The notes beneath the pieces were generated by a model that was given only the letters and a program-made list of their open reading frames with translations, did not search any database and was not told the DNA's origin. The translations under genes and the position numbers were made by a program. Shown one piece after another: positions 1 through 7,108 of a DNA stretch of 64,000 bases. The stretch's first letter is position 1. Each line of letters opens with the position of its first letter. The stretch is from IMG/VR virus record IMGVR_UViG_3300042197_001060, positions 1 through 64,000 of that record. One strand, written 5' to 3'. This DNA is from a virus.

Positions 1-117
1 TCTCCACTCAACCCCATTTATTCGGAGTATCTCACCCAATTCTCTACTGAACTTTGATTCAAAATACTGAACCCCAGTCACTCTCTCACCACTCATTCTT
101 ACTAATCCTAGTTTCAT
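1..117 (-). CDS. Hypothetical protein, 5' part only (runs off the left edge)
   Basis: An open minus-strand frame starts at ATG 115-117 and stays open for 39 codons to the window edge. It begins MKLGLVRMSGERVTG. A purine-rich stretch (AGAGATAGAGAT) lies directly before the ATG, and a strong promoter (142-172) lies about 25 bases upstream, which is why I believe this short piece. No domain can be recognised from 39 residues. Confidence 0.55.
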   Translation of the reverse strand, partial: MKLGLVRMSGERVTGVQYFESKFSRELGEILRINGVEWR

Positions 118-141
118 ATCTCTATCTCTTTTATTACATAG

Positions 142-172
142 TAAAGGTATACAATCTCGTGCAAAAATCCAA
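142..172 (-). promoter_or_regulatory. Class I promoter P1 (TTG-N20-TACCTTTA)
   Basis: Read on the minus strand, CCCTTGGATTT holds the TTG at 170-172; exactly 20 bases later comes TACCTTTA (142-149). This fits the Bacteroidota promoter pattern (TTG about 20 bp before TAnnTTTG) and matches eight other sites in this window. It should drive the gene starting at 117. Confidence 0.7.
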
Positions 173-184
173 GGGATTTCTCAA

Positions 185-448
185 TTATTTTTGAGAAGTT
201 CCGATAAATTGGATTGTGTTTGCAATTCGTTGGAGGATGTGGGTAGGTAATCCCATTTGTTTTGCTGATTCCAACATTTCAGTGTAAAGGTATCCATCCC
301 ATACACCACACAATTGATTATACAAATCGTTAAACCAAGATTCATCTCTATCGATGTAGAAATCTTCTACCATTCGTAGGGTTTGGGAGTGATAATCCAT
401 CCAATCAGAGTTGAATAATTCGTGTCGGTTAAATCTTACAATGTTCAT
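185..448 (-). CDS. Small hypothetical protein (87 aa)
   Basis: Acidic, aromatic-rich small protein with no family I recognise. An in-frame ATG also exists at 478, but promoter P2 (-10 at 486-493) would start transcription at about 481, leaving almost no leader. I prefer the ATG at 446-448: it has a C-rich leader (ACCCCTAAACCCCC) like the one before the gene at 813-989, and both then have leaders of about 30 bases. It sits alone behind its own strong promoter, as early host-takeover genes of phages often do; that role is inferred. Confidence 0.6.
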   Translation of the reverse strand: MNIVRFNRHELFNSDWMDYHSQTLRMVEDFYIDRDESWFNDLYNQLCGVWDGYLYTEMLESAKQMGLPTHILQRIANTIQFIGTSQK

Positions 449-485
449 ATTAAGGGGGTTTAGGGGTTGAACTCTCATTACTCTA

Positions 486-516
486 TAAAGGTAGTAAAAA
501 GCGAGGAGAAATCCAA
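486..516 (-). promoter_or_regulatory. Class I promoter P2 (TTG-N20-TACCTTTA)
   Basis: The minus strand reads CCCTTGGATTT (TTG at 514-516), 20 bases, then TACCTTTA (486-493). The upstream element is identical to P1 over 11 bases although the spacer differs. It drives the gene at 185-448. Confidence 0.75.
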
Positions 517-546
517 GGGTTTTAGTAAAAATTTTTTATTTATTTT

Positions 547-792
547 TCAATTATGTTTCATTCCCTTACACACCCCATACCCACCGCGAGCAGCAAGTCG
601 GTTGATGTTTATAGCAACCTCCATAGGAACGATTTGGATGGTGTTACCCGTTTTATGATTTGTGATGGGTACACCACCTACCTTTTCTACGGAACTACAA
701 CGTACACAATGCTTGTATCCATATTGAGTTAAACGAAGAGAGGGCATCCCGCCCCCACATTTCGTACATTGTATCATTTCTAATACTTTCAT
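547..792 (-). CDS. Small zinc-ribbon protein (81 aa)
   Basis: Two CxxC pairs (C9/C12 and C29/C32) separated by 16 residues form a classical zinc ribbon at the N-terminus; the C-terminal half is basic with no recognised domain. Small zinc-ribbon proteins in phages often bind host transcription machinery or nucleic acid, but nothing here proves that. It follows the 58-aa gene at 813-989 by 20 bases and should share promoter P3. Confidence 0.75.
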   Translation of the reverse strand: MKVLEMIQCTKCGGGMPSLRLTQYGYKHCVRCSSVEKVGGVPITNHKTGNTIQIVPMEVAININRLAARGGYGVCKGMKHN

Positions 793-812
793 AACTTATT
801 TTCAGATGGGGA

Positions 813-989
813 TTAAGATAAATGCCAGTTATATTTTGATGTGAGGTACTCCAAATCGGATTCTTCTTCATCGGATAGGGATTCATTGGTATCGATTCTT
901 CGTTGATACTCTTCAAAGGTATCGTAATCGGTGTTGTATTCCAGAATCTGGGCTTCTCTTATGGATTCTCTTTCTTGGGGGGTTAACAT
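813..989 (-). CDS. Short acidic hypothetical protein (58 aa)
   Basis: The frame runs from ATG 987-989 to TAA 813-815. The product starts MLTPQERESIREAQILEY and is very acidic and mostly helical in character. It sits about 30 bases downstream of promoter P3 and has a striking leader built of CCCTAA-like repeats directly before the ATG. No family is recognised. A different-frame alternative at 695-916 overlaps the zinc-ribbon gene and fits the promoter less well. Confidence 0.65.
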   Translation of the reverse strand: MLTPQERESIREAQILEYNTDYDTFEEYQRRIDTNESLSDEEESDLEYLTSKYNWHLS

Positions 990-1025
990 AGGGTTAGGGG
1001 TTAGGGTTTACGACTTATTACAGAG

Positions 1026-1056
1026 TAAATATAGTAAAAAGATGGCAAAAATCCAA
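1026..1056 (-). promoter_or_regulatory. Class I promoter P3 (TTG-N20-TATATTTA)
   Basis: The minus strand reads CACTTGGATTTTTG (TTG at 1054-1056), 20 bases, TATATTTA (1026-1033). It drives the 58-aa gene and probably the zinc-ribbon gene behind it. Confidence 0.75.
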
Positions 1057-1094
1057 GTGTTTTTGAAAATAATTTTTAATACTATCAAAAAAAT

Positions 1095-1652
1095 TTAGGT
1101 ACGACTCTGATTCCCCCAGCCCCCGCTAAATACCCATTCGTTACCATCCCAATACTCAAATCCTGGTAGTTTTGATTTATATTCAAAATCTTTGAAATAG
1201 TCTGCAATATAAAGATATTCGTATTCATCTTTAAATAAATCAATTAAATAATACACCGATAAAGTACCGTATGAATTTTTATGGGTTATACCATTAGAAA
1301 CTGAATATAGAATTTGATTATCATAAAAATTTACTCTACCCCAAAATAAATCATCCATAAAAAAATCAAAGTGTTTAGATAAAGAATACGCTTCTAAATC
1401 ATTTAGAATCTTAATTTCTAAATTATTTGTTTGAGTTGTAATCTTTAGTTTACTTAATTGTTTTTTTCTCTTAATTGAAATTGGTTTGAGTTTTAATCTT
1501 GCAGATTTTGTTTGATACCATCTATCACCATAGGGAACCCACCCATTCTCAAACATAAATTGAGATGTTTCATTTTCACGCAATGATTCTAAATATATCA
1601 ATGGGTTTTCTCCATCGAATACAGAATTATTGTGATTAAATATTAGTTTCAT
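1095..1652 (-). CDS. Arginyltransferase-like (ATE/Bpt family) protein
   Basis: This 185-aa protein resembles the aminoacyl-tRNA-protein transferases (ATE1 and bacterial Bpt, GNAT fold), which add an amino acid to protein N-termini. At residues 36-49 it has GW-PYGDRWYQ, like the GWRRFG-Y segment of the family. Residues 128-173 (SYGTLSVYYLI, then YEYLYIADY, then YKSKLPGFEYWDG-EW) follow the family's GTY...YLGY-I...YK--F-P-E...G-W pattern. The N-terminal cysteines of ATE1 are absent, so substrate or cofactor use may differ. It overlaps the upstream gene by 17 bases. The family call is my reading and moderately sure. Confidence 0.5.
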   Translation of the reverse strand: MKLIFNHNNSVFDGENPLIYLESLRENETSQFMFENGWVPYGDRWYQTKSARLKLKPISIKRKKQLSKLKITTQTNNLEIKILNDLEAYSLSKHFDFFMDDLFWGRVNFYDNQILYSVSNGITHKNSYGTLSVYYLIDLFKDEYEYLYIADYFKDFEYKSKLPGFEYWDGNEWVFSGGWGNQSRT

Positions 1653-2349
1653 CGATTATGTCTTTATCGAATTTATTATATTCTTCCGACCGTTTTTTGT
1701 TTGATTCTCCTGATTGTAAATCCGTATGGTCATAGTTCATTATATCAGTATCAGGCGTGACCCATCGTTTATTTCTCTCCGCGGTCCATAATGTTGTGTT
1801 ATATTTTCTGTTAATTACAATCTCTTCTTTGACTGTAAAAGATGGGTCATGCATTATAAGTCTATTGTTTGGTTGAATTGCAAAATTACCATTTTCCATT
1901 GCAATAAAATGACCACATTTGTGTTGTGATGGGAACTCACTCAATCCAAAATCAGTATCACTCATATCATCTGAAGACCCCCAATCTAGAGTGAATAAAT
2001 ATCTTCCGTAGTATTGAACTCTTCTTCTTGAAGTAAATTTACAGGTTTTATTCTTTAACATCGGAAAACAAGTAGCACCCACATGATATGAAAATGAATC
2101 CCATAATACGAGTTCATCTAATTCCTGTTGCGGTGCATCTTCTTTCCAACAAAACGCGTGTATTGGCATTCTCCACCACAATGCTCCATCTTCCATAATA
2201 AAATGAAACAATGGTGCTTGTGCAGGTATTGATGACATCCCAAATATATAACATGGGAATTTTTTATCAAAAGAATCTTCTTGATTTCTTAAAAAGTTTC
2301 CCCTTATAAATGCCTCAACTACTGGTATTGGGGTATTTAAATATGACAT
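1636..2349 (-). CDS. Hypothetical protein (237 aa)
   Basis: A soluble, aromatic-rich protein with no signal peptide and no family I recognise. Its 3' end overlaps the start of the arginyltransferase-like gene by 17 bases, and it starts one base from the secreted nuclease gene, so the three are probably co-translated. Confidence 0.75.
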   Translation of the reverse strand: MSYLNTPIPVVEAFIRGNFLRNQEDSFDKKFPCYIFGMSSIPAQAPLFHFIMEDGALWWRMPIHAFCWKEDAPQQELDELVLWDSFSYHVGATCFPMLKNKTCKFTSRRRVQYYGRYLFTLDWGSSDDMSDTDFGLSEFPSQHKCGHFIAMENGNFAIQPNNRLIMHDPSFTVKEEIVINRKYNTTLWTAERNKRWVTPDTDIMNYDHTDLQSGESNKKRSEEYNKFDKDIIDETNI

Positions 2350-2350
2350 A

Positions 2351-2953
2351 TTATTTTATGTGTTCTTCTGGTTTACAAACTTTTTCTAATTGTCCCAAAT
2401 TATATTTTGGTTTTTCATTTAAAAATATAAAACATCTCCACTCTTTTTGTTCTTCAAAATAAATATGTTTTTCCATATAGGCAGGTATTGCAGCATTAGT
2501 TGGAATTCTTCTTACTGGATTATCGAAATGAACGGTGATTAAAACTGTCAGATTTTCTTTATCATCCCATTTTCTTTCCAATTCTTCCAACAATCTCCAC
2601 TCACCACGATTTAGGTATTGGTCTTGAAGGATTGAATTTAGGTAAGAAAAAGTTTGTTTTAGATTCTCCATATTATCGGAAAATGTTGCTGCAGGTGCAC
2701 CATGCCCTTTATCGTAGATGTTTTTATAATAATCATCCGCATCCGATGTTTTGATGTTGGGTTCTTTGTAAAAATCCATTGAACCTCTGTTTACATTCGT
2801 TGGTCTATTAGTTGAACGATACTTAATCCATAGTGGTTGTTCTAAATCTTGTGAGTAAAGTACTTCAAATACATTGTTTTTTACTTTAACATCCTGTGCA
2901 AATGAAAGGAATGAAACAATTAAGAAACTAATAAGGGTAATGGTTTTTTTCAT
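2351..2953 (-). CDS. Secreted DNA/RNA non-specific endonuclease (DRGH/NUC1 family)
   Basis: A sugar-nonspecific nuclease with a signal peptide (residues 1-20, ending LSFAQ). The active-site motif reads DKGHGAPAA at 81-89, with H84 as the likely general base in place of the usual DRGH. The metal-binding region LNRGEWRLLEELER (114-127) carries the expected Asn and Glu. At 200 aa it is a compact family member. The signal peptide sends it out of the cytoplasm, so it may degrade extracellular or periplasmic nucleic acid, from competing phages, the host or a biofilm. It sits at the downstream edge of the exported-protein block. Confidence 0.85.
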   Translation of the reverse strand: MKKTITLISFLIVSFLSFAQDVKVKNNVFEVLYSQDLEQPLWIKYRSTNRPTNVNRGSMDFYKEPNIKTSDADDYYKNIYDKGHGAPAATFSDNMENLKQTFSYLNSILQDQYLNRGEWRLLEELERKWDDKENLTVLITVHFDNPVRRIPTNAAIPAYMEKHIYFEEQKEWRCFIFLNEKPKYNLGQLEKVCKPEEHIK

Positions 2954-2954
2954 A

Positions 2955-3194
2955 TTATTTATTTAATTTATTTAAATATCTGGTGAAGTAGATGTATACC
3001 CCAAAAAATGAACCCGCTATACAATACAAAACGAAGTTCGCTTTCCATAAACTTCCCGTCAGTAGCAGCAGGGAATATTGTACGGCATCGAACCCAAACG
3101 GATTGAAGAATAGTGCCAGCATCAATGCCATATCTTTGTACATCAGTACTCTCGTACTTTTGTTCTTTAATTTGTTTATTGTCTTTACTATCAC
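2955..3194 (-). CDS. Small membrane protein (GTG start; frame partly uncertain)
   Basis: The frame encodes up to 79 aa, with two or three hydrophobic segments and a NPFGFDA turn that look like a real membrane protein. Its only upstream start in frame is GTG 3192-3194; an internal ATG would give about 62 aa. An overlapping ATG frame (2968-3204) has a convincing hydrophilic start but a poor C-terminus. The true product may start in that frame and shift, or the sequence may carry a one-base error. Confidence 0.55.
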   Translation of the reverse strand: MIVKTINKLKNKSTRVLMYKDMALMLALFFNPFGFDAVQYSLLLLTGSLWKANFVLYCIAGSFFGVYIYFTRYLNKLNK

Positions 3195-3241
3195 CTTCGT
3201 CCATGTATGTGTTTATTTAGTTAAAAATAGGTAACCTTTGG

Positions 3242-3251
3242 TATAAATATA
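3242..3251 (-). promoter_or_regulatory. TATATTTATA element (class II, possible late promoter)
   Basis: The minus strand reads GTATATTTATACC about 40 bases before the membrane gene, in one of the few gaps of this block. It matches the -7 element TAnnTTTG but has no TTG at the class I distance. Similar elements precede several structural, lysis or surface genes here. Confidence 0.4.
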
Positions 3252-3265
3252 CAACCATATTATTT

Positions 3266-4669
3266 TTAGAGAATCATTCTCGAACCAATCAATATATTAC
3301 TTAAAAAAGGTGAACCTGCGGCAGTATTACCACTCAATTTGTAGTTAATACTGAAACCAAATCTTTTACTTATTTTATAATCAAAGGAACTTCCTAATAA
3401 AAATCCTATATTTCTATTTACCGTCGTAGTTTTACTTACGGTATTGTACGCTATTGGTGATAACATAGTAAATACTTGAGGTGATATTGTTAATTTTTTA
3501 CTATATTGATACGGTTTAGTCCAAAACCCAACTGCTGATGTTGATAAACTATATCCATATTTACCAGTTGCATCTTTAATTAAAAGGTTAATCACCCCCA
3601 AATTATAACCAAGCACTCCATATTTTTGAGTTGGTTTAATATGAGTATATCCTAATAAATTCATATAAGTCCCATTTAAGTACGCAAATGCAGATGAATA
3701 TGAATGTATAGTATTTAACTTGCCTTCTGAAAAATCTAATTTAGTATATCCGCCACCTACAATAAATGTTTTCAAATCACTCATAACAACTGTGGTTGCG
3801 GAGTAACTTTCATCACCAGCCATAGATGCTTTAGATATACCTATCGTAGCAGATTGTAACCATCTACCATCCGGAGATTCTATTGTAGATAAATCGGATG
3901 CTAATAACATTGGATTGGAAGAAGCTGCTTTTTCTTTTTTCTTTTCTTCTTTTTTCTCTTCTTTAGATTCTTCTTTCTTTTCCTCTGATTTTGTTTCTTC
4001 TTTCTTTTCTTCAGATTTACTTTCCGATTTACTTTCTTCTTTTGTTTCGGATTTGCTTTCAGAAGATTCTGATTTGCTTTCTGATTTTGTTTCACTTTTT
4101 TGTTCCGATGAAGATGATGAACTACTACTCTTATTTTCGGAAGATGAAGATGAACTGCTCGATGAAGATGAACTGCTTCCACCACTATTCGATGACGTGG
4201 ATGAACCACTTGCTAGTGGTGGTGTTGAACTGCCACTCGCAGGTGGTGGTGTTGTAGGTGGTGGTGTTGTAGGTGGTGGGGGTGGGACAACTACGGTAGA
4301 TGCCGCAGATGAAGCAGCTGAACTTGCAGCTTGTGATGCCGCATTACTTGCCGTTTGTGCCACTGCATTTGTAACCGTTTGTTGCACTACTGGAGTATTG
4401 ATAATAGGACAAGTAAATGCTTCGTATGTAGCTTTAGTTGTAAATAACCAAGTTTGAACTACTCCCATTTGTACTTCCAATGGTGTAAAAGTTCTTACTT
4501 GATTATAAAATGAAACGGTAGCATTGCCATTTATTATAGTAGTTGTAGCTAGTTTTGTTTCACCCGTACATCTATCTATAAATGTTTGGGTATAGGTCTG
4601 CCCTTCGGCTTTAAATGCCGTTATAAATGTAACAATTAATAGTAAAATGGATACTACCCATTTTTTCAT
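3266..4669 (-). CDS. Predicted outer-membrane beta-barrel protein with Ser/Lys/Glu linker
   Basis: 467 aa with a signal peptide (about residues 1-24, ending AEGQ), an N-terminal region of about 80 residues, a Pro/Ser then Ser-only then Lys/Glu-rich low-complexity stretch (about 140-250), and a C-terminal part of alternating short beta-strands ending in an aromatic/hydrophobic strand. The C-terminal half resembles the 299-aa protein at 9907-10806: both have SPQ(V/I)F-M, then S-D(Y/W)KI(S/T)KRF, then a closing strand, so they are probably paralogous outer-membrane barrels. It overlaps the stop of the lipoprotein gene by one base. Phages rarely encode such proteins; a receptor-masking or adhesion role is inference. 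Confidence 0.8.
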   Translation of the reverse strand: MKKWVVSILLLIVTFITAFKAEGQTYTQTFIDRCTGETKLATTTIINGNATVSFYNQVRTFTPLEVQMGVVQTWLFTTKATYEAFTCPIINTPVVQQTVTNAVAQTASNAASQAASSAASSAASTVVVPPPPPTTPPPTTPPPASGSSTPPLASGSSTSSNSGGSSSSSSSSSSSSSENKSSSSSSSSEQKSETKSESKSESSESKSETKEESKSESKSEEKKEETKSEEKKEESKEEKKEEKKKEKAASSNPMLLASDLSTIESPDGRWLQSATIGISKASMAGDESYSATTVVMSDLKTFIVGGGYTKLDFSEGKLNTIHSYSSAFAYLNGTYMNLLGYTHIKPTQKYGVLGYNLGVINLLIKDATGKYGYSLSTSAVGFWTKPYQYSKKLTISPQVFTMLSPIAYNTVSKTTTVNRNIGFLLGSSFDYKISKRFGFSINYKLSGNTAAGSPFLSNILIGSRMIL

Positions 4670-5100
4670 TAGTTGTTTTGAATTCTACTTCGAGTGGGTT
4701 GATTATTTGTTGGAGTAGTTATTCTTTGCTGAATTCTACTCGGTTGTGAATTCCGTTGATTAGGTCTCGCTTCTAATCGTTGTCTATTTGGGTATACATT
4801 ATCAGTTGATGTTCTACTAGGTCTTTCTCCAATCGTAGTTTTTCTCTCATATCTTGTAGGTTGCTGTGGTTGAACTCTGTTTGGGTAAACATAGTATGGG
4901 GGGATTGCTCTATATAAGTATAAATTGCGATAGTTCCATCCCCAATCATTCCAACTCCAATACGGATTATTACCCCAACCTAAACCAAATGTGGTAGTAT
5001 TACAATCACAATCTCTATATACTACTCTCTGTTGAGTAGAACATGAGGTAAATAAAATTGTTGCAATTAAAATTACGAGAAATATGATTATCTTTTTCAT
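4669..5100 (-). CDS. Lipoprotein (143 aa)
   Basis: The N-terminus is a signal sequence ending in a lipobox (LFTSC, Cys about 20), so the product should be lipid-anchored and, in Bacteroidota, may reach the outer membrane. The mature part has a Trp/Gly/Tyr-rich segment (WGNNPYWSWNDWGWNY) followed by a basic Arg/Gln/Pro/Thr-rich tail. No family is recognised. Its stop overlaps the start of the beta-barrel gene, pointing to linked expression. Confidence 0.8.
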   Translation of the reverse strand: MKKIIIFLVILIATILFTSCSTQQRVVYRDCDCNTTTFGLGWGNNPYWSWNDWGWNYRNLYLYRAIPPYYVYPNRVQPQQPTRYERKTTIGERPSRTSTDNVYPNRQRLEARPNQRNSQPSRIQQRITTPTNNQPTRSRIQNN

Positions 5101-5120
5101 AGGTATATTATCTAGTTACC

Positions 5121-5130
5121 TATAAATATA
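5121..5130 (-). promoter_or_regulatory. TATATTTATA element (class II, possible late promoter)
   Basis: The minus strand has TTTTTATATTTATAGG about 20 bases before the lipoprotein start, in a 40-base gap. There is no class I TTG element upstream. Confidence 0.45.
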
Positions 5131-5140
5131 AAAAAATAAA

Positions 5141-5854
5141 TTACATACTGATATTATTAATATCTTCTAAATGCAATTTAAACTTTTTATCGTAAACTAT
5201 ATACGAATTATTTTCAATCCAATCCCCACAGTTTAAATAGTGTATATTTGTATTTTTAATTTTTATTTTCTTATTCTCTGGTTTATGTATATGACCACAT
5301 ATTACACCTTTCAATCCACGAGAATGAGCTTGATATGCTAATTGTTTTTCAAAATCAGTAATAAACTTTACTGCTGATTTTACTTTATCCTTAACCATTT
5401 TGGAAAAGGATTTCTTATATCCAAATCGTTTAAGGGTTCTATCTATTATTAGAGCAAGTTCGTATCCATATGAACCAATTATACCTAACCATTTGAGTTG
5501 AACTATGCCATCGTATAAATCACCATGAGTTATTAGGTATCCATTCCATTCCCATTCATCTACAATTTTTATATTACCAAAATCGTAAGGAGAATACGAG
5601 CGAAGAAAATCATCGTGATTTCCTGTCACATAAACTACTTGGGTTCCTTTGTTTGAATATGCAAGGATTTTACGAATAACATCAGTACATTCTTTGTTCC
5701 AGTAAAATCTTTTCTTCAATAACCACCCATCTATAAAATCACCAACGATGAAAATTTGTTCGGGTTGTTCTTTGTTTAAGAGTTTGTAAAGTTCTTTTGG
5801 GTTTGACCCTCTTGAACCTAGATGTACATCTGAAATGAAAAGTGTTTTATTCAT
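5141..5854 (-). CDS. Metallophosphoesterase, LpxH/UDP-2,3-diacylglucosamine hydrolase-like
   Basis: 237 aa, full length for the calcineurin-like phosphoesterase fold, with all metal motifs: DVHLG (9-13), GDFIDGW, GNHDD, and GHIHKP near the C-terminus followed by NCGDWIEN. The order and the GDFIDGW/NCGDW pairing are those of the LpxH-like branch that removes UMP from UDP-diacylglucosamine in lipid A synthesis. A phage copy next to a glycosyltransferase and a membrane protein suggests it alters host lipopolysaccharide, though another phosphodiester substrate is possible. It overlaps the next upstream gene by 4 bases. Confidence 0.85.
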   Translation of the reverse strand: MNKTLFISDVHLGSRGSNPKELYKLLNKEQPEQIFIVGDFIDGWLLKKRFYWNKECTDVIRKILAYSNKGTQVVYVTGNHDDFLRSYSPYDFGNIKIVDEWEWNGYLITHGDLYDGIVQLKWLGIIGSYGYELALIIDRTLKRFGYKKSFSKMVKDKVKSAVKFITDFEKQLAYQAHSRGLKGVICGHIHKPENKKIKIKNTNIHYLNCGDWIENNSYIVYDKKFKLHLEDINNISM

Positions 5855-6141
5855 GATTCTCTCTTCAAAAAGTTAAAAACAATAAATCTAATGTTTTCAA
5901 ACTTTGTCATTGCTATCCATTTACCCAATACACTACCACCAATATAGAAAGGAATAACTAACCAATCACCTTCAAATAATCTATCTAACGAAAAGTAAAC
6001 CGATGCAAGTGAGATTAGGTTAATCCAAACGGAGTTTATTAAGAGTGCTTTTAATTTATTTTCATAAGTAAACTTAATTTCCATTACTTTGAAAATGTTA
6101 AATAGTATTTGAAATGCTAAAACTATTAAATAATATTTCAT
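5851..6141 (-). CDS. Small inner-membrane protein (96 aa)
   Basis: Three hydrophobic segments separated by short charged loops, with YIGGSVLGKWIAM in the third. The general look is that of small DUF2179/UPF0316-type membrane domains, but I cannot claim homology. It is wedged between the glycosyltransferase (overlap at 6138-6141) and the phosphoesterase (overlap 5851-5854), so a role in the same envelope modification is plausible. Confidence 0.75.
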   Translation of the reverse strand: MKYYLIVLAFQILFNIFKVMEIKFTYENKLKALLINSVWINLISLASVYFSLDRLFEGDWLVIPFYIGGSVLGKWIAMTKFENIRFIVFNFLKRES

Positions 6142-6845
6142 ATCCAGTATCCTATATCTTTGGTAAAATAATTTTTGTTATTCTTATTAAGGTAATTCTT
6201 AATTGTTATATAGATGAAGTTGAGGTATCCCATTTTTTTAAATCTCCTATCATCTTGTCCAACATACCTATTAATAATTTTAAAGTACTTTTTTGGTATC
6301 TGTTTACTTAACCAAAAATCTTCGGAGTTAGTTAGGGTTTCATCAAATCCTCCTAACTTATTAAATACATTTGTGTGTATAAAAAAATAACAACCTGTTG
6401 AAAAGGACTCAGGCATTATATCTCTAATAAAATTAAATGATTTCCATATCAACTCGGACTTTAGATTTGTTGATAATGAAGTTTGTTTACACGTCACTAT
6501 ACTATGTGTATCTTTGTATTTTAGTGTTTCTAAAAAAATGTCATTTTCTATCAAAATACTATCAGCATCAATAAAAAGTATATAAGGTGTTTTAACTAAT
6601 TTAGCTCCATTGTTTCTCCCAACTGAAACACTACCGCCTTTTACTAATTTAATGTTTAGGTTTTTAAAGTCATTTTTTGCTCTATAAACTTTACCCAACG
6701 TACCATCGGTTGAATTACCATCTGCGATTATTACTTTTATCTTTCCTTCAAATTGTTGATTAGATATAAACTTTAATGTGTTGTATATATACTTTTCCTC
6801 ATTATAAGAAGGTATTACAATTGTTATTAGTTTACCTATATCCAT
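6138..6845 (-). CDS. Glycosyltransferase family 2
   Basis: 235 aa with the GT-A hallmarks: IVIPSYNEEKYI at the N-terminus, ADGNSTDGT for nucleotide-sugar binding, and the metal-binding DxD as IDADS near residue 100. No membrane anchor is visible. It starts a three-gene cluster with the membrane protein and LpxH-like phosphoesterase, which suggests transfer of a sugar to a lipid or envelope acceptor. The acceptor is unknown. Confidence 0.85.
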   Translation of the reverse strand: MDIGKLITIVIPSYNEEKYIYNTLKFISNQQFEGKIKVIIADGNSTDGTLGKVYRAKNDFKNLNIKLVKGGSVSVGRNNGAKLVKTPYILFIDADSILIENDIFLETLKYKDTHSIVTCKQTSLSTNLKSELIWKSFNFIRDIMPESFSTGCYFFIHTNVFNKLGGFDETLTNSEDFWLSKQIPKKYFKIINRYVGQDDRRFKKMGYLNFIYITIKNYLNKNNKNYFTKDIGYWI

Positions 6846-6866
6846 ATTAATAAGTATAAAAAAAAA

Positions 6867-6888
6867 AAGGAGAAAACTTCTCCCTTTT
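6867..6888 (-). terminator. Rho-independent terminator after the gene at 6892-7101
   Basis: GGAGAA (6869-6874) pairs with TTCTCC (6878-6883) around a 3-base loop. On the minus strand the stem is followed by about ten T residues; on the plus strand it is followed by five. It lies just past the 3' end of the gene at 6892-7101 and should separate it from the glycosyltransferase. Confidence 0.8.
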
Positions 6889-6891
6889 TAG

Positions 6892-7101
6892 TTAAATTAC
6901 TATTCGTTTATCTATATTGTGTTTTTCGTAAAAGTTATTAAGTGTTTTAATTAAATCAATAATCATATCTTTTGCTTCCTTTTGTGATTTCACATCGGCT
7001 CTTACAAAAGTTGTTTTGGGTAAAATGATAGATATTACTTCCCTAGCAGCCCCACCTGTTACTGATACTACTTTTTCATCAATAGGTTTCTTTACTGGCA
7101 T
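6892..7101 (-). CDS. Small hypothetical protein (69 aa)
   Basis: A soluble mixed alpha/beta protein with no signal peptide and no recognised family. It starts 7 bases after the CsgG-like gene and ends right before a strong terminator, so it closes that short transcript. Confidence 0.7.
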   Translation of the reverse strand: MPVKKPIDEKVVSVTGGAAREVISIILPKTTFVRADVKSQKEAKDMIIDLIKTLNNFYEKHNIDKRIVI

Positions 7102-7108
7102 ATAAACA

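Noticed and set aside
178-197. Hairpin TTCTCAA...TTGAGAA around the stop codon of the gene at 185
   Set aside because: A 7-bp AT-rich stem with no T-run on either side, so not called a terminator; it overlaps the P1 region by chance or as a weak pause site.
185-478. Longer start (97 aa) for the small gene behind P2
   Set aside because: The start at 478 would leave almost no leader after P2, whereas the Met at 448 has a C-rich leader like that of the gene at 813-989. Leaderless translation from 478 remains possible.
695-916. Minus-strand frame of 73 aa
   Set aside because: It overlaps the zinc-ribbon gene in another frame and does not match the promoter/leader layout; the 58-aa gene at 813-989 fits P3 and its leader.
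968-1010. CCCTAA repeats as telomere-like DNA
   Set aside because: Only two to three imperfect copies directly before an ATG, in the middle of coding DNA; better read as mRNA leader.
3915-4457. Long plus-strand frame (about 180 aa) and another minus frame (3901-4209) over the Ser/Lys/Glu region
   Set aside because: Both are by-products of the low-complexity codons of the beta-barrel gene. The plus-strand product is a run of Ser/Phe/Asp with no start signal, and all real genes lie on the minus strand.
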